Source: Diphasiastrum complanatum (taxonomy: Eukaryota; Streptophyta; Lycopodiopsida; Lycopodiales; Lycopodiaceae). From it: DNA of 64,000 nucleotides. The stretch lies in contig CM055110.1 in NCBI GenBank assembly GCA_029204225.1, forward strand, positions 39,869,515-39,933,514, in the 5' to 3' direction. The translations under genes were made by a program, and so were the position numbers. Of this stretch, positions 48,114-63,039 are shown in pieces. The notes under the pieces are model-generated. The model was not told the origin of the DNA, ran no database searches, and saw only the letters and a list, made by a program, of their open reading frames with translations. Within the stretch, counting starts at the first letter, position 1. Every line of letters begins with the position of its first letter.

Positions 48114-49403
48114 CTAGAAATTGCACATCTTGTTGTAGTTTAAATCAACTATTATTAGGCCTTATTAATATTCTAAAGTTTATCTCTAAGTTCAATATGC
48201 ATATTGGCCAAAATTGCCAACTAAACTCAACATGATAAATCTCAAACTAGTTGATAAGTTACAAAGAGTGTATTCTTGTGGTCAAGGGTGATAAATAAAA
48301 GAAGTTACTGTGATGATGAACTTCTATCCCAAGAAGAAGCATGGACCATTTAAACAACATATAATTTTCAATGGAGGCTATTACTCAATAGATTCTTAGA
48401 AAATGTTATAATTTTGTTTACGAAACATATAGGCTCCATCCCTTAATGCCCTATGGATGAAGAATCTCCTAATAGTGCGTACATTATGAAGGAAATACTC
48501 ATGCTAGACTTATATCCTTATGCATAACAAAATAACAAAACAAAATTAAGGGTAGTTATGTTGTATATATCCCACTAAAGATCAAGAATATCATGTCTAA
48601 GGATGCAAAATGGATGGTTGAATAAGAAGTGTTTCAAAACTTCCTACACATTTTGAGTGTTTCTGTGAAACATGTTTGTTGAGGCCAATGCTTTTGTGTC
48701 GAAGAGTGCCTTATCCAATTAGGGGATTCCTTCTAAAACCAAGCCTATATGATTTGAAATTATGAACCTCAAGTTTTTTAAAAATGCAACAAATCTTACA
48801 CAGGATAAGCAATCTAATATATGTGTGGATATATTTCTTGTCTTTTCACAATATAATAGATGATTTGAAAGAATTTGAGTTCAATAAAACTTATGAAAGA
48901 AGACCCCTTTGTAGGAGAATAGTTGGTGTGATTAGTCATAATGAAAATGATTGTTTTTAGTAATATTGTAAGTGCTTCATGAATATTGTGCTCCAATAAG
49001 TGGAAATTTGATGTTGAAGAAGTTTTGTTATCTATAAAAATGTAGAGTTTGAATATAAGCAGTCACACGATAGTCTAGAACGTCTTCTATGCATTCATGA
49101 TTTGGTAGGATCATATGGGCTACGATTTGTGTGGTGTGTGTGTGTGTGTTTGTGTTTTGGGGGTTTCATTCTCTAAAAGCCTTGGATCTACAATCCATGT
49201 GCGTTCTTGTTTCCTTTGTGACAAAGTTAGCGTACATAAACACAAGTTATTCTTTTGAAAAACTTTGTATACCAGCAAAATTTGCATGTCATATATATAC
49301 ATGATCAGCCAAGTCAAAAGTAGCTGAAGCAAGTTGGTCATTCCTTCCCAGGCCAAGGCTGATGGTTGTCATTGTGGATCGACGTCGTCATTGCCTCCTT
49401 CTT
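48114..49403. repeat. Block B (copy 3)
   Basis: Non-coding duplicate of the sequences at 2601-3768 and 38505-39533, with TG run near 49131-49149. No gene is visible. Confidence 0.7.
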
Positions 49404-49417
49404 CATACTGATGAATG

Positions 49418-49505
49418 CTTCTTGGTTTCCAATGGAAGGCTCGAACTTGAGACCAAAGAAACTTTGGATGTCAAGCGTTAACCAATTGAGCCAACTCCCT
49501 TGGGT
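49418..49505 (-). mobile_element. tRNA-derived SINE-like insertion
   Basis: These 88 bp are absent from DUF506 copies 1 and 2 and are flanked by 14-bp direct repeats (49404-49417 and 49506-49519, one mismatch) ending TGATGAATG. On the minus strand the insert has an A-box-like TGGCTCAATTGG and a B-box-like AGTTCGAGCC at tRNA-like spacing. A short tRNA-derived SINE fits; a tRNA pseudogene retrocopy is the alternative. No A-rich tail is obvious. Confidence 0.7.
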
Positions 49506-49526
49506 CATAGTGATGAATGGCAAAGG

Positions 49527-50473
49527 CTAATGAAAGACCTCCCATTTTTTTGGATTCACCGGAGGTGGTTGCCATTCGTTCTTCACTTCATAAAAACCAC
49601 AACCACAACCCATAATCTCACATATAATACTCTCCAATGTGGCACTCTTTACTCTTCTATTGAGGCTCTCAAATATAGCTCTTCGCCTTGGTAGCTCTGA
49701 AGTCCATGAGTAACTACAAACTAAGCCATAGGCGGGGTACAGTTCATCACGATTAATGTGATAGTGGAAGCACATATCATATCCAGCAAAATGGTGATGG
49801 GTTGAGGTGAATCTCTTATAATTAGAAAACCAAAGGCTGCTCATGTGTTCTACTTCTCTCCAAGGAGGAACACCCATGCCTATTTTGTGAAAGGATATTG
49901 TGGCAGCTTGACACATGCATTGTATAAAACCTGACAACTCATGTCCAAAACCCACAAAGGGTGAAGGTAATTGATGCAACAAATGTGTGTACTCCTCACT
50001 TGCACGTGCAATTTCAAAATGATCCCGAAACTCCGTGTCCACGATCAACCTCTTTGTCACCCATGAGTTGTTTTTTGTAATTGATGAAAAGCAACATCGA
50101 TGTATTTGTAGGTGTGTTCTGTAGTTTTGACAACAACATAGACCAAGACTTGGTTCAATTTTTCAAGAAACTCACAAGATTGAATACTAAGTTATGTGCA
50201 ATCAAACTCACGAGACGGAAATGAGATGAGATGAAAGTGACCTTTCATATTGAAGCCCCTCCATTTTGATCTGCAAATGCCAGCATCATAGCCAGCAATA
50301 CATAGCACTCTCACGATGGCTAACCTCCTATCTGCAACGGAACATTGTATATGGGCACTTCTAAACAGGTGGGGCTCTAAATCCATCACAAATGCCACTG
50401 TTTCGAGGACATCGGCAATCATATCATGCTCTGAGTAGGCTGACTGTCGGGCGGATTCAAAATCCAATACCAT
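49527..50473 (-). pseudogene. PDDEXK_6/DUF506 pseudogene (copy 3)
   Basis: This is the most complete upstream copy: minus-strand ATG at 50473 (MVLDFESARQSAYSEHD) leads through ETVAFVMDLEP and GYDAGICRSKWRG to a stop at 50192-50194, TAA here where copies 1 and 2 have TAG. The core follows in the next segment but a one-base loss in a T run near 50070 shifts the frame; it then reads MTKRLIVDTEFRDHFEIARA through GMGVPPWR. A 22-bp or so deletion removes the SSKRAMG region near 49546, and a SINE-like insert lies just downstream. Confidence 0.75.
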
Positions 50474-50782
50474 TTTATTGAATTATAGAAGGCTGCAAAT
50501 TGCAGTATTGTAGTTTCTGCACTTATTATCTACTTGATCATAGGCCAAGATTTCCTACTACGCCAGTGATGTGGATTATCTAATTTAAATCAGTACTCAG
50601 ATGAGTCCCGGAGCCCTCTGCAGATAAAACTAAAGAGATTGAATGAAAATCTGAACTACAATATGAATGGAGCTAGTTGTAGTTTTTGGTTCTATGTAAT
50701 AACTTACAGATTTCGAGGTTGAAGATGGGTAAGATACCCTTTTACCACTAGTACAGTCCCAGAAACAACAGTCTTGATGGTT

Positions 50783-50891
<109 letters not shown>

Positions 50892-51107
50892 TGGAGAAAT
50901 TAGATGAAAGCTACCTAATTTTCATAAATAAAGCAGGTACTGAACCAGAAATCTTCAGAAATTACATGCATACATTATATGAGTAGTCATCAGGAGGAAA
51001 GAAATTAACTACGAATTGGTTAGATCAGTAACAAACTCTTTTACCTTTTCAATGATGAAATTAGTGAGAATGTCTGGGCTCCACTATACTTGCTAACTTT
51101 AAAGAAC

Positions 51108-51112
<5 letters not shown>

Positions 51113-51196
<84 letters not shown>
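51113..51196. repeat. (GA)n microsatellite
   Basis: About 84 bp of GA, the counterpart of 41069-41183. Confidence 0.97.
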
Positions 51197-51197
<1 letters not shown>

Positions 51198-52896
51198 ACG
51201 AACATAGCAAGCTGGATGTAGAAAATGGATGGAGTATGTGTCCAATTATTTTTATTCTTTTGATTTTAGCTTTTGTTGTTAAAGCTACGTGTTAATCACT
51301 CTTGCATGAGTTTGAGAATTAAAATGCATTTTCTCAAAAGTATTCTTTTAAGTCTCTAGAATGCAATATTTGTATTTTTTATTACAAATTTTACATCGTT
51401 ATGATGCAATGATTCCTGTGACGTATACTATAGATCACCTTGTCTCTTGACATGCATGGAATGCATGGAAAAAAGACAGCCAATTATGTACTAGGTAACG
51501 AAAGGCATGAGTAGGCTCGCTATCGACCGCCATAGTGTGTCTTCATCACTTACTAAGCCACTCTGCATCGAGAGATAGGAGCTCACGACCACTTTGCTCG
51601 ATAGCGATCCTACTCACACTTGCTACCTGATGTAATTGACATTTGATCCCATGTAAGCGTGAGTGTATTCATGTCGAGGTAGGCAGTAGAATATGAATTT
51701 GAATAATGGTGTTCAAAGCCCATGAGCATTTTCCACTTATTAAATACAACTCCAAACAACAATATTTCGAGATGGCACCCAACATTATTTTAATAAAATC
51801 ATACAATTTGTAATATCAATAATTAAAAAACCATTATTCAAATCAATTTAGGTGGAATTATATTAATAGGTAAGTGTATGTTTCAAAACTTTTGAAATAT
51901 TGTTACAAAGAATTTTTAAATGGAATGGAATAAGCTTTGAAATTCTCAAGTTGTAAGTTTTCTATGTTTTCTATGTTCATACAATGTGATAATTAATCAC
52001 AAAGTGTTTGGCCTAATTCAACTTGTTGGTGATGCACGGATAATTAACTACAAAAAAACTTGATAAATATAGCATTTACTCATCCATGTTGCACCTAAAA
52101 GAAACTTGAAATTGATCAATGAACTATAAAATCCAACTATCAAATACAATCATAAAATATAAAAAATTTATTTCTTTCATGGTTGTAATAGAATATGTTG
52201 CACTATAACTACATTCCAAAACAAAACTTGGATATGCTTTATGAAAAAATCCTTAAAAAAAGTTAGGTTATTTACATTCAAATAAAAAAGGTTCGAACCC
52301 AAAAAGTTTCCCAAAGTTAGTCACATGCTTGTCTAACAGCTTGATTATGCTTACTCTTGGATTATCGTAAATTGCATGAGTCTGTTATGCCTGAATCCTG
52401 TTTTTGAGCTTCTGTTCATTGAAAGATTGGTTTTAAATCAATTTTTCATGTGATATGAACTCTTAGTGAAAAAAGAAACCAGGATTTCCGGGATTGCATA
52501 TGGAGGATCAGAGGTTTTATCCTCCCGTGTAGTTGCATGTTTTGGGAACATGGTTTGGCTGTGCAGTTGTGCTAACTCTTTGGTAGTAAGTTTGAATGTG
52601 AGGCTGAGTAGAGAGGGAGCAATTACCTCCTTGAAACTGTTTACTCCCTGCTAAATAATCGTTGGTCTTTCTCCCTGCTTCTGTAAAACCTGTATTTCAA
52701 AGGTAAGCATAGATATAGAATCATGATTATTTGGGGTTTTCAGTTCCAAGAATGCATGCACCCAGTACCTGAATTCTCTGTGATAGTAGGGATGGCTAAT
52801 TTAGTGAGGATGGAGGTCATTGAAGATATGATCATTCAATGGAAGAAGGCCCAACTAAGTCACGCAGGAATCCAAAGATCGTTTCCAGTTGAAATC

Positions 52897-53150
52897 TTGA
52901 TTATTTGTTGCTTTCCTTGGCTGTTGGTGGCTGCTGCTGTGGTAGATGGTTGCATGCTGATCTGCCATAGTTGAAGCGTGACCCTGTTATGGCGGCTGAG
53001 AGACTGATGGGAGGTCGTGGCCTCTTCTCCTTCTTCGAAACCCTTTATGTTTTCTCCTTCTTTGACCCCTTTATATTTTAGGACTTTTGTGGCCCGTCAG
53101 CCCTTAGTCTTAAAGGGACATACGTAGCCTACGATTTCAAATTCAAGTAA
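52897..53150. other. Unassigned sequence
   Basis: No gene is visible beyond the end of the duplication. A repeated 'TTTATGTTTTCTCCTTCTTTGA' theme occurs around 53020-53075. Confidence 0.3.
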
Positions 53151-53305
53151 TTACGTATTATGGAAGGAGCCAGGCACAGGCCATTCTGCCCGGTAAGGAT
53201 TTTCAAAAACATTTGGGCAAGGCCTGGAGGGGCCGAGCCTAAATTTTTTTGGAAAGCCGAACCGGACAGAATGGCCTGTGCCTGGCTCCTTCCATTGCGT
53301 AATGG
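53151..53305. repeat. Hairpin / fold-back MITE-like element
   Basis: The arms 53162-53193 and 53262-53293 are inverted repeats matching 31 of 32 bases (GGAAGGAGCCAGGCACAGG...). Homology continues imperfectly outward (ATTACG) and inward, so most of the ~155 bp can fold. It may be a MITE or a hairpin-RNA source; transcription is unknown. Confidence 0.85.
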
Positions 53306-53726
53306 AGTCTTTGACTTTTCCACATGCCAGTTACAAAGCATAATCAGCACTGTGGTTTATTTTGGCCAATGAAAAACTACCACGTGGCAGTCTGACGCAC
53401 ACAGTCTGATGGGACTGACGGACAGTCTGACGCCCGTTTGAAATGTGCTTCAGAATTTTAATTTTTTTTTAAAAAAAAAGTCAGTGACATTTTATGCTTT
53501 TTAAAAAGCCCAAAAACTAGGCGTAAGCAGCACAAAGAATCCATTACGTAAATATCAAAATCTCATATAGAAATAAAAGTCAGAGTCAATATTAAGATAT
53601 AAATGTACTTGAAACTCTCAAAACCTATGGCAATTTTTGTTTGAAATTTTTTTTGAGATTTAATAGTTGTTAACGTTCATTAACGTTTCTTAATTTTGAG
53701 TTATTAGCATAAAATTTTCAAGTAAT
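53306..53726. other. AT-rich unassigned sequence
   Basis: No gene is visible. A short direct repeat 'ACAGTCTGA(C/T)G' occurs three times near 53400-53435. Confidence 0.4.
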
Positions 53727-55850
53727 TCCGTAAATTTGAAATCAGGGTGCGTAGGCCTTTACCATTTTTTTTTTAAGGTCTTCTTGATAGTCAGCATCGT
53801 CATGGTGATGCGTGACTGTTATGGTGCATGCCGATTATTCAAAAATTGGCCAACCCAGGTGAAGGGAGTTAAATTGTATTCATGGATTTCAAATGGGATT
53901 TTTAGGAATAAAAATTCTTGGAAATTCTTATGGCTTTTGCTTTTTGTGATCGTCTATCATTTTGGTTCATAGATCAAGGATTGACAACAAGATACTTGTT
54001 CTTCATGGTTATCTTTTCCAAGATGGTACCCAGTTCAAAAGAAATAAATTTTTCTGGTACTGTGCTTGATGGTGACTGAAAAACTTTGGAATAATGTGTT
54101 CTTCCCAGTTACAAATTTAAAATTGAATTTTTTTATTATTATTGAATTTCAGATTTAGTTCAAATTTGGAATGAGTTACTTCTCTGGTATATTTCTAGTT
54201 GATGCTAATCATTAGATAGGGGTCAAGTTAACGTTTGTGCAAGATACTCGTCAAAATTGAGTTGGAAACCATCAAATAATATGAAACGACCAGATAGAAT
54301 GAGTGATGACAAGTACTCTTTATCCGAGCAGTGAAATCTTGTTTGGATCAGTTTAAGAGTTACTGAAATCCTATTGCTAGGATTTCCATTAATGTAATTT
54401 TGTTTTGATAGTTTTGTTAAAATTGACAGAGTAATGCCAAACCGGTCAATAAAAAAGAAAATAGTCCAATTATATTGGAAAATTTGTAATTGTTGGGAAC
54501 TGATCAAAAGTATAAGAAAAAACCGATCTCATTTCCCGTTAATGGTGAATTATATGCAAAAGATCAGACTAGTACCATTTCATACTAGTAGGTGATTTTT
54601 TGTACATCAATGATATCAACCCAGGTATAGGATAGAAATGAAATTGTTTTGGATTTTTTCCTACAATTTCTTTACATTTACTAATGTCTTTATATCTTCG
54701 TTGTTCCTTAGCTGAAAGATTTTCAAGGGACTGAAAATTTTTAGGGGGGAAGAATAGTGGACATCAAAGGTAGTAAGTGTGATCGGAAAATGTATTTCGT
54801 AGGTAGGATTTTGTTAATCCTTGTAAATAATTGCTTAATACCAGATATTAATTTCCTGGATAGAATTTAGTTAGTTGAATTCATAACTAATATCTTTGTA
54901 ACCATTGAGTTATCCACAATTTTGGATGTCAATTGTGATGTTAAAAAGCTATTGATTCATGGATTACATTGGATCTGTAATGGACTACATTACCGAATTT
55001 TGAAATGGACTTCGTAATCCAACAAATTTGTAGATGTCGCAATGCAATTATTTGGCATCTAACATGGCCATTGGAACTGATGCCCACGTCAATAATTTGA
55101 TATGATTCAAATTTGACGGGATGTGTATACTTGGGTGCAAACTTTGAATTCTAATGGGTACTAGCACATCCAATGGTTGCTCATTTTTCGATTTTCTATT
55201 CAATCTAGCCCATTTTTGCTCACTCTTTTTTTCAAGTTTGGAGGTGTTATTGCATTGTAGAGGTGTGGTCTAGTTGTTTGTATTAGACTATGTAAGTGTT
55301 GTATTGGCCATGAGTTTTTGGTTTTAGCAATTTTTCATTTTATTTTGTTTATGCAATGGCTATGAGTACCAAGTCTCAAGCATTTATAGTTAATGAGTCA
55401 GGACATGTATCTCATAACAAGTTCTGTTTTGCCATGCAGTGAAATCCCCCAAAGGTAGATGTCCTGATGTACTATTTTCTTCTCTTTGAATATATATAGT
55501 TCAAACCACTACAACATTTTAGAGGATTTCCGACCCTAATACCGAGGCTCTTATGAAGAATTATAAACAAAAAACATCATAAACCTCCGTATACACCAAG
55601 AAGTAAGCCTCGAAATGAGATCCTAGATAATTACCTCGGTAATCTAGACTTCTTCATCTCATTTCTGCTTTTTTTGTAGATACCGAGGGATATACCGAGG
55701 TCCCTTGGTATATCTTTCTGAAAAGGCTGTTGGTGGCATGTCTCTTCTGAGAGATATTCCAAGGGCCATCCCTTGCTAGATCCTTGTCAAAATGGAACCC
55801 TATGCTTACAAAATAAAATAAAAAAATTAGGGCAGAATAAGTTGGCTCGG
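53727..55850 (+). repeat. Left arm of large inverted repeat
   Basis: About 2.1 kb is inverted at 58480-60797. The outer end contains AAATTTGAAATCAGGGTGCG; the inner part is block D. There is no convincing gene; short frames are not kept in both arms. Candidates are a fold-back element with long terminal inverted repeats, or an inverted segmental duplication. Confidence 0.75.
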
Positions 55851-57096
<1,246 letters not shown>

Positions 57097-57600
57097 TGTC
57101 ATGTCCATGGCCAGTAAGTAGGATTCAGTATACTCCTAGTCTTGGATACATGGTACATCGGTAAATCAAGCTGTTAGTTATGCCACGTCATACTGGATGT
57201 GACCCGAAAGTAACTAATATCCTTGTGAGGCCCAGAACACACTAAATGTAGTTTAGATAAGATATGAGACAATGTATGCATGTGTAGAGTTATCAATAGC
57301 ATTTCTATGAATAGTTGGTCCATGCTTAGGACTCTATTCTAGGTGAATCTATGTATAGGCAACTTAAGGCTATGCATGGCTATGTGCTGAGGTTGCTTTT
57401 GGCTCTATATATTGAGGCCAAACTCACCCTACTCCTCATTGCCAGAGTTTCACTCTACCTTCATGCTTCCTATTCCTTGGCTTGGGGGTGAAGCTTCTAG
57501 AATTGATTGGTTGCTTCTACTTGGTTGGGTAGTTGCTCCATAGTGTGTTTTCCATTGTGTTTTGTCTTGTAAGCATGATCTTAGGGAGCTTCCCTTATAG
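57097..57600 (+). repeat. 5' LTR of a fourth LTR-retrotransposon family
   Basis: It starts TGTCATGTCC and is followed at 57601 by a primer site TGGTATCAGAGC. The ~500-bp length and position fit an LTR. The expected second LTR is absent from the window, so the end assignment is by the primer site only. Confidence 0.6.
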
Positions 57601-58479
57601 TGGTATCAGAGCAAGGCTTTCAAAGATTGGAGAACTTGAAGGCAAGCACTACATGGGAAAGGAAGATCGAAGCATTTGGAATTACATCCCGGTTTGAGTG
57701 CTGATTTTTCAAAGGAGGTTTGGAATTGGAATTGTTAATTCTTGGAGCTCTTCAAAATTGTTGGTAACATGCTTATCATCATGTTTTCATTTTGAAGGAG
57801 AACCTAAGAGTTAGTCAAGTGATTTCATTTTGAATTTTCTAGTTTTGTTTTCAGAAAATTTTCAACTCATGTAGAATGATTTGCATTTTGTTAATCACTT
57901 GATTGATGTAGGGATTATGCATAACATAGAGAGTTTTGATAGTTGCAAAGATTCATAATATTGTTTTGGGGGATTCGATTCATGCACAGCTGATTCTGTT
58001 TATTGATAGATTGTAAAAGGTCAATTTATATAGTTGTATATTCTATTCATGATGTTGTTTCTTGAATCAAATCATTGCATGAAGGGATTGAAGTTATTTC
58101 TCTAATTTTGATCCTTATGTAATGCATGCAAACCAAAGACATAGAATGAAATTGCAAAGCTGTCAATTCTCTGGTATGAAGCAATCTTACAACTCTGTTT
58201 AAGAATCAAACTTGACAAACAAGATATTGTGTGGCCTGATTTTCTGAAACCCTAGTTTATACAATTCCTACAACTGTCTGGATTTTGCAAAAGTCAGAAA
58301 AATCTTGCTTTACTGGTTAAAACCTGTCAAAGAGATTTTTTGACTATAGCAAGGCATTATCCCTGTTGGACAGTTGTAGTGACTTGAGAACTGGTTGTGT
58401 TGGAAGACACTGCTCTCTAGTCGTTTTCAGACCGTTCTGATGGGTTGGTTGATTAGTCTTCTTTTATGAATTTGTAACA
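57601..58479 (+). other. Leader/internal piece of the fourth LTR retrotransposon
   Basis: About 0.9 kb of AT-rich sequence after the primer site has no recognisable gag. It is cut off by the right arm of the inverted repeat. Confidence 0.45.
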
Positions 58480-60797
58480 TATCTCTATACTTGGAAGATT
58501 TATGTTTGAATATATATTTGTTGAAGTTAAGTTTCCTCCATCAGGTTTTAAGTGCTTAAAATGTAACTCAAATAAATTTTGTAAATTTTTTTATTAACAA
58601 TTATGAACAAATGATTTTGCTTACCAACTTCATAACAAGTGGTGCAAAAGACTAACTAGGTCGGATGGAGTCCATTTTCAGACCAGAATGGAGCCAACTT
58701 ATTCTGTCCTAATTTTTTTTATTTTATTTTGTAAGCATAGGGTTTCATTTTGACAGCGATATAGCAAGGGATGACCCTTGGAATATCTCTCAGAAGAGAC
58801 ATGCCACCAACAACCTTTTCAGACGGATATATCGAGGGACCTCGATATATCCCTCGGTATCTACAAAAAATCAGAAATGAGATGAAGAAGTCTCGATTAC
58901 CGAAGTAATTATCTAGGATCTCGTTCCGAGGCTTACTTCATGGTGTATACGGAGGTTCATGATGTTTTTTTTTTTTAAATTCTTCATAAGAGCCTCGGTA
59001 ATAGGGTCAGAAGTCCTCGAAAATGTTGTAGTGGTTTGAACTATATATATTCAAAGAGAAGAAAATAGTACATTAGGACATCTACCTTTTGGAGATTTCA
59101 CTGCATGGCAAAACGGACCTTGTTATGAGATACATGTCCTGACTTATTAACTATAAATGCTTGAGACTTGGCACTCATAGCCACTGCATGAACAAAATAA
59201 AATAAAAAATTGCTAAAACCAAAAACTCATGGCCAATACAACACTTACCTATATAGTCTAATACAAACAACTAGACCACACCTCTACAATGCAATAACAC
59301 CTCCAAACTTGGAAAAAAGAGTGAGCAAAAATGGGCTAGATTGAACAAAAAATCAAAAAATGAGCAACCATTGGATTTTGATGTGCTAGTACCCATTAGA
59401 ATTCAAAGTCTCGTATATTTGAATCGTATCAAATTATTAACATGGGCATCAATCCCAATGGCCATGTTAGTTGCCAAATAATTGCATTGCGACATCTATA
59501 AATCTGTTGGATTACGAAGCCCATTTCAAAATTCTGTAATGTAGTCCATTACAGATCCAATGTAATCCATGAATCAATTCCTTTTTAACATCACAATTGA
59601 CATCCAAAATTGTGGATAACTCAATAATTTCAAAGATATTAGTTATGAATTCAACTAAATAAATTCTATCCTGGAAATTAATATCTGGTATTAAGCAATT
59701 ATTTACAAGGATTAACAAAATCCTACCTGCGAAATACATCTTCCGATCACACTTACTACCTTTGATGTCCACTATTCTTCCCCCCCTTAAAATTTTCAGT
59801 CCCCTGAAAATCTTTCAGCTAAGGAACAACGAAGATATAAAGACATTAGTAAATGTAAAAAAATTGTAGGAAAAAATCTAAAACAATTTCATTTCTGTCC
59901 TATACCTGGGTTGATATCATTGATATACAAAAAATCACCTACTAGTATGAAATGGTATTAGTCTGATTTTTGCATATAATTCACCATAAAATTTAACGGG
60001 AAATGAAATCGATTTTTTTAATACTTTTGATCAGTTCCCAACAATTACAAATTTTCCAATATAATTGGACTGTTTTCATTTTTATCGACCGGTTTGGCAT
60101 TACTCTGTCAATTTTAACAAAACTATCAAAACAAAATTACATGAATGGAAATCCTAGCAATAGGATATCAGTAACTCTTAAACTGATCCAAACAAAATTT
60201 CACTGCTCGAATAACACTTGTCGTCACTCATTCTATCTGGTTGTTTCATATTATTTGATGGTTTCCAGCTCAATTTTGACGAGCATCTTGCACAAACGTT
60301 AACTTGACCCATATCTAATGATTAGCAGAAATATACCAGACAAGTAACCCATTCCAGATTTGAACTAAACTTGAAATTCAATAATAATAATAATAAATTC
60401 AATTTTAAATTTGTAACTGGAAAGAACAATGCATCCAAAGTTTTTCAGTCACCATCAAGCACAGTACCAGAAAAATTTATTTATTTTGAACCGGGTACCG
60501 TCTTGGAAAAGATAATCCAAGAGGAACAAGTATGTTGTTGTCAATCCTTGATCTATGAAAATGATAGACGATTACCTAAACCCTAAACGCCATAAGAATT
60601 TCCAAGAATTTTTATTCCTAAAAATCCCATTTGAAATCCATGAATACAATTTAACTCCCTTCACCTGGGTTGGACAATTTTTTAATAATTGGCATGCACC
60701 ATAACAGTCCCGCGTCACCATGAGGATGTTGACTATCGAGGAGACCTTAAAAAAAAAATGGTAAAGGCCTACGCACCCTGATTTCAAATTTACGTAA
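58480..60797 (-). repeat. Right arm of large inverted repeat
   Basis: Inverted counterpart of 53727-55850. Its inner end reaches about 250 bp further into block D homology than the left arm. Its outer end abuts the DUF506 fragment at 60802, as if it had landed in that gene. Confidence 0.75.
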
Positions 60798-60801
60798 AGA
60801 G

Positions 60802-61020
60802 AGCCTCAATAGAAGAGTAAAGAGTGCCACATTGGAGAGTATTATATGTGAGATTATGGGTTGTGGTTGTGGGTTTTATGAAGTGAAGAACGAATGGCAA
60901 CCACCTCCGGTGAATCCAAGAAAAGCACCAACATCAAGCAAGAGAGCCATGGGACTTTCATTAGCCTTTGCCATGCAGCACTATGAAGAAGGAGGCAATG
61001 ACGACGTCGATCCACAATGA
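60802..61020 (+). pseudogene. PDDEXK_6/DUF506 pseudogene, C-terminal piece (copy 4, inverted)
   Basis: The frame reads LNRRVKSATLESIICEIMG, then NEWQPPPVNP and ends GGNDDVDPQ. This is the last ~70 codons of the gene in the copies at 3769, 39534 and 49527, in opposite orientation. The rest is missing beyond the inverted-repeat boundary. Confidence 0.75.
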
Positions 61021-62269
61021 CAACCAACAGCCTTGGCTTGGGAAGGAATGACCAACTTGCTTCAGCTACTTTTGACTTGGTTGATCATGTTTATATATGA
61101 CATGCAAATTTTGCTGGTATACAAAGTTTTTCAAGAGAATAACTTGTTTTTATGTATGCTAACTTTGTCACAAAGGAAACAAGAACGCACATGGATTGTA
61201 GATCCAAGGCTTTTAGAGAATGAAACCCCCAAAACACAAACACACACACACACACCACACAAATCGTAGCCCATATGATCCTACCAAATCATGAATGCAT
61301 AGAAGACGTTCTAGACTATCGTGTGACTGCTTATATTCAAACTCTACATTTTTATAGATAACAAAACTTCTTCAACATCAAATTTCCACTTATTGGAGCA
61401 CAATATTCATGAAGCACTTACAATATTACTAAAAACAATCATTTTCATTATGACTAATCACACCAACTATTCTCCTACAAAGGGGTCTTCTTTCATAAGT
61501 TTTATTGAACTCAAATTCTTTCAAATCATCTATTATATTGTGAAAAGACAAGAAATATATCCACACATATATTAGATTGCTTATCCTGTGTAAGATTTGT
61601 TGCATTTTTAAAAAACTTGAGGTTCATAATTTCAAATTATATAGGCTTGGTTTTAGAAGGAATCCCCTAATTGGATAACACACTCTTCGACACAAAAGCA
61701 TTGGCCTCAACAAACATGTTTCATAGAAACACTCAAAATGTGTAGGAAGTCTTGAAACACTTCTTATTCAACCAACCATTTTGCATCCTTAGACATGATA
61801 TTCTTGATCTTTAGTGGGATATATACAACATAACTACCCTTACTTTTGTTTTGTTATTTTGTTATGCATAAGGATATAAGCTCTAGCACAAGTATTTCCT
61901 TCATAATGTACGCACTATTAGGAGATTCTTCATCCGTAGGGCATTAAGGGATGGAGCCTATATGTTTCGTAAACAAAATTATAACATTTTCTAAGAATCT
62001 ACTGAGTAATAGCCTCCATTAAAATTATATTTTGTTTAAATGGTCCATGCTTCTTCTTCGGATAGAAGTGCATCATCACAGTAACTTCTATTATTTATCA
62101 CCCTTCACCACAAGAATACACTCTTTGTAACTTATCAACTAGTTTGAGATTTATCATGTTCAGTTTAATTGGCAATTTTGGCCAATATGCATATTGAACT
62201 TAGAGATAAACTTTAGAATGTTATTAAGGCCTAATAATAGTTGATTTAAACTACAACAGAATGTGCAAT
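61021..62269. repeat. Block B (copy 4, inverted)
   Basis: Inverted copy of 48114-49400. No gene is visible; small frames are shared only because the copies are similar. Confidence 0.7.
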
Positions 62270-63039
62270 TTCCAGCCCTTTTTTTGAGTAAAAATTGAGA
62301 GGGACACCGAATTTGATTTTCGCATTGTGGTTCAAGTAGGAAAACAATATTATCTAGCCGACCATGTTTCAAGAATTGAATCAGCGCCTATTAATACTGA
62401 AGTGGATGATGAACTACCAGACGCTGCATAATTTTGTGTTGAAGCAGTACTTGAGTAGGCAGCAGATAATGTTCAATATCTTATGGTTGGCGAACCCAAT
62501 GATTCCTTAACAAAAGTACAAAAGAGACAATTAACTCATAAGGAAAAACCTTATCAATTGATTGCTGGACAATTGTATCGCCGAGGAATGGATGATATTT
62601 TACAAAGATTTGTTTTTCCACATGAAGTACCTGAACTTATCATGCTTTCTCATGATGGCATGGGCGGAGGACATGTTTCAACGAATATCATTGTTCGAAA
62701 ACTTTTGCATTCAGGATTTGGTGGCCTACACTTCGCAAAGATACAGAAGATTATATTCAGTCATGTGATGTTTGTCAACGAGCACGTTGTCCTACTTGTC
62801 GACAGAATTATGAAGTACCTTTACATCCAATTTTATCGCAAGCACCGTTCGAGAAATGGGGCCTCGACTATGTTGGTCCTATTCATCCTGCGACAAGAGG
62901 ATCTCAGGCTAGATATATCATTGTTGCAATGGATTATATGCCCAAATGGGTTGAAGTGAAAGTAGTTCGAGTTGAAGATGAAAAATCAATGGCCAATTTT
63001 CTCTATGAAAACATTATTACTAGATTTGGATGTCCTATC
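62270..63039 (+). pseudogene. Ty3/gypsy pol fragment (copy 3, inverted)
   Basis: The plus strand encodes the RNase H end (YLADHVSRIES), LYRRGMDDILQR, the H2C2 region split over two frames, EKWGLDYVGPIHP, IIVAMDYMPKWVE and ITRFGCPI, i.e. integrase up to the core Asp region. It has stops and a frameshift near 62735. It ends at exactly the same codon as the fragment at 1852, where a LARD LTR begins. Confidence 0.85.
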
